13,084 bases of DNA. Source: JAJFTV01 sp964426355. Its GTDB lineage: Bacteria > Chloroflexota > Anaerolineae > Anaerolineales > Anaerolineaceae. Positions within the stretch are counted from its first letter, which is position 1. Each line of letters starts with the position of its first letter. The stretch lies in contig CAYRRA010000123.1 in NCBI GenBank assembly GCA_964426355.1, forward strand, positions 1 through 13,084, read 5' to 3'. Positions 12,554-13,084 of the stretch are shown here, in pieces. Both the position numbers and the translations under genes were made by a program. The notes beneath the pieces are model-generated. The model saw only the letters and a list, made by a program, of their open reading frames with translations, had not been told where the DNA came from and ran no database searches.

Positions 12554-13084
12554 TCTTGGCGATGATGTGGGTCGGGCTGGTGCCGGGCGGAAAGCACCGC
12601 CTGGCAGATCGTTTCTACCGCATCGTCAAAGCTAATTTTTCCGGTGTCGATGACCAGGTCATACAGTTTGGTATCAGACCAATCCACGCCATAGAACTGG
12701 CGCAGATACCTGCGGCGGTAGCTGTCGGATACTCTTACCTGTGACATGGCAGCAGGCAGTGGAATTGAGAGGCGTTCGGCAATGCGTTGAGCACGCAGCG
12801 CTTTTGGGGCAATGATACGCGTATGCAGGCAGCCGTGCATATTCGCCAGAACCACCTGCCCGGCACGCCCGACAATGACGATATTTCCCTGATTTGCCAG
12901 GTCGTGCAGGATCTGGTTGACCACCTGGATGTATTTTTCAATTTCCTGCGAAGTGGGTTTAATCCCCAGTAAACCAAGCTCATCAATCATAGCCAGTGCT
13001 ACAGCCGGAGCGCCTGCCTGTTGGGCTGCCTGGTTAATCAGATCACGCCAGACCATTCCGAAGCCAAGCTGATCGGCTACTCGC
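12550..13084 (-). CDS. Cytidylate kinase-like protein, 5' end outside the window
   Basis: The frame stays open to the right edge of the window, so the N-terminus is missing. A Met at 13056 is probably internal, since the residues before it (VADQLGFG) continue the family's helix leading to 'MVWRDLINQAA'. About 177 residues are visible. They resemble the cytidylate-kinase-like family (Cytidylate_kin2), with IVGRAGQVVLANM (the family's 'GRGG' region), 'CLHTRIIAPKALRAQRI' and the lid-like 'VSDSYRRRYLRQFYGVDWSD'. 'LYDLVIDTGKISFDDAVETI' matches the C-terminal strand-helix. The P-loop would lie beyond the window. The family is related to nucleoside monophosphate kinases, but its true substrate is often untested. 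It heads the visible part of an operon with the PD-(D/E)XK-like gene and hpt, which agrees with nucleotide metabolism. Confidence 0.85.
   Translation of the reverse strand, partial: RVADQLGFGMVWRDLINQAAQQAGAPAVALAMIDELGLLGIKPTSQEIEKYIQVVNQILHDLANQGNIVIVGRAGQVVLANMHGCLHTRIIAPKALRAQRIAERLSIPLPAAMSQVRVSDSYRRRYLRQFYGVDWSDTKLYDLVIDTGKISFDDAVETICQAVLSARHQPDPHHRQE

Overview
The window is ordinary-looking bacterial chromosome with about ten well-supported genes plus two gene-free stretches that carry unusual structure. Base composition is near 50% GC. Genes use sigma70-type promoters, many with extended -10 elements, and a mixture of Shine-Dalgarno-led and apparently leaderless starts. The protein flavour (YghO/BcerS-like acetyltransferase, zinc-ribbon protein of unknown function, cytidylate-kinase-like protein next to hpt) makes me think of a Chloroflexota bacterium such as an Anaerolineae member. 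That placement is a weak inference from memory; nothing in the window proves it.

Layout, left to right. A small DUF1801/YdhG-like protein (+) converges on a six-TM PAS-GGDEF diguanylate cyclase (-). A short two-TM protein of unknown function (+) diverges from the cyclase. Positions 3031-3822 have no convincing gene but hold several copies of a composite repeat. Next comes a TetR regulator with a palindromic operator over its own promoter, followed by a membrane-anchored SAM methyltransferase (+), then an inverted copy of the same repeat array. After that come a GNAT-type YghO-like protein and an MFS transporter (both -), a 312-bp divergent spacer full of inverted repeats, and a zinc-ribbon protein (+). 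An SDR oxidoreductase (-) and a NUDIX hydrolase (+) form a divergent pair. Positions 11189-11551 appear to encode a structured RNA of about 280 nt. The right end is a minus-strand operon reading cytidylate-kinase-like (5' end outside the window) -> PD-(D/E)XK-like protein -> hypoxanthine phosphoribosyltransferase.

Functional grouping. The right-hand operon suggests nucleotide metabolism. The TetR-methyltransferase pair looks like a self-regulated two-gene cassette, and it is bracketed by inverted repeat arrays of about 250 bp with matching internal order. The remaining genes look like independent housekeeping or accessory units.

The two strongest leads for something undescribed are the candidate noncoding RNA at 11269-11553 and the inverted repeat arrays around the TetR-methyltransferase cassette. 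The RNA candidate has a near-consensus promoter, a long-range terminal helix, a second long-range helix, several local hairpins and a T7 end. A third lead is the set of competing hairpins between the MFS and zinc-ribbon genes. No rRNA, tRNA, CRISPR array, transposase, integrase or known defence gene was seen.
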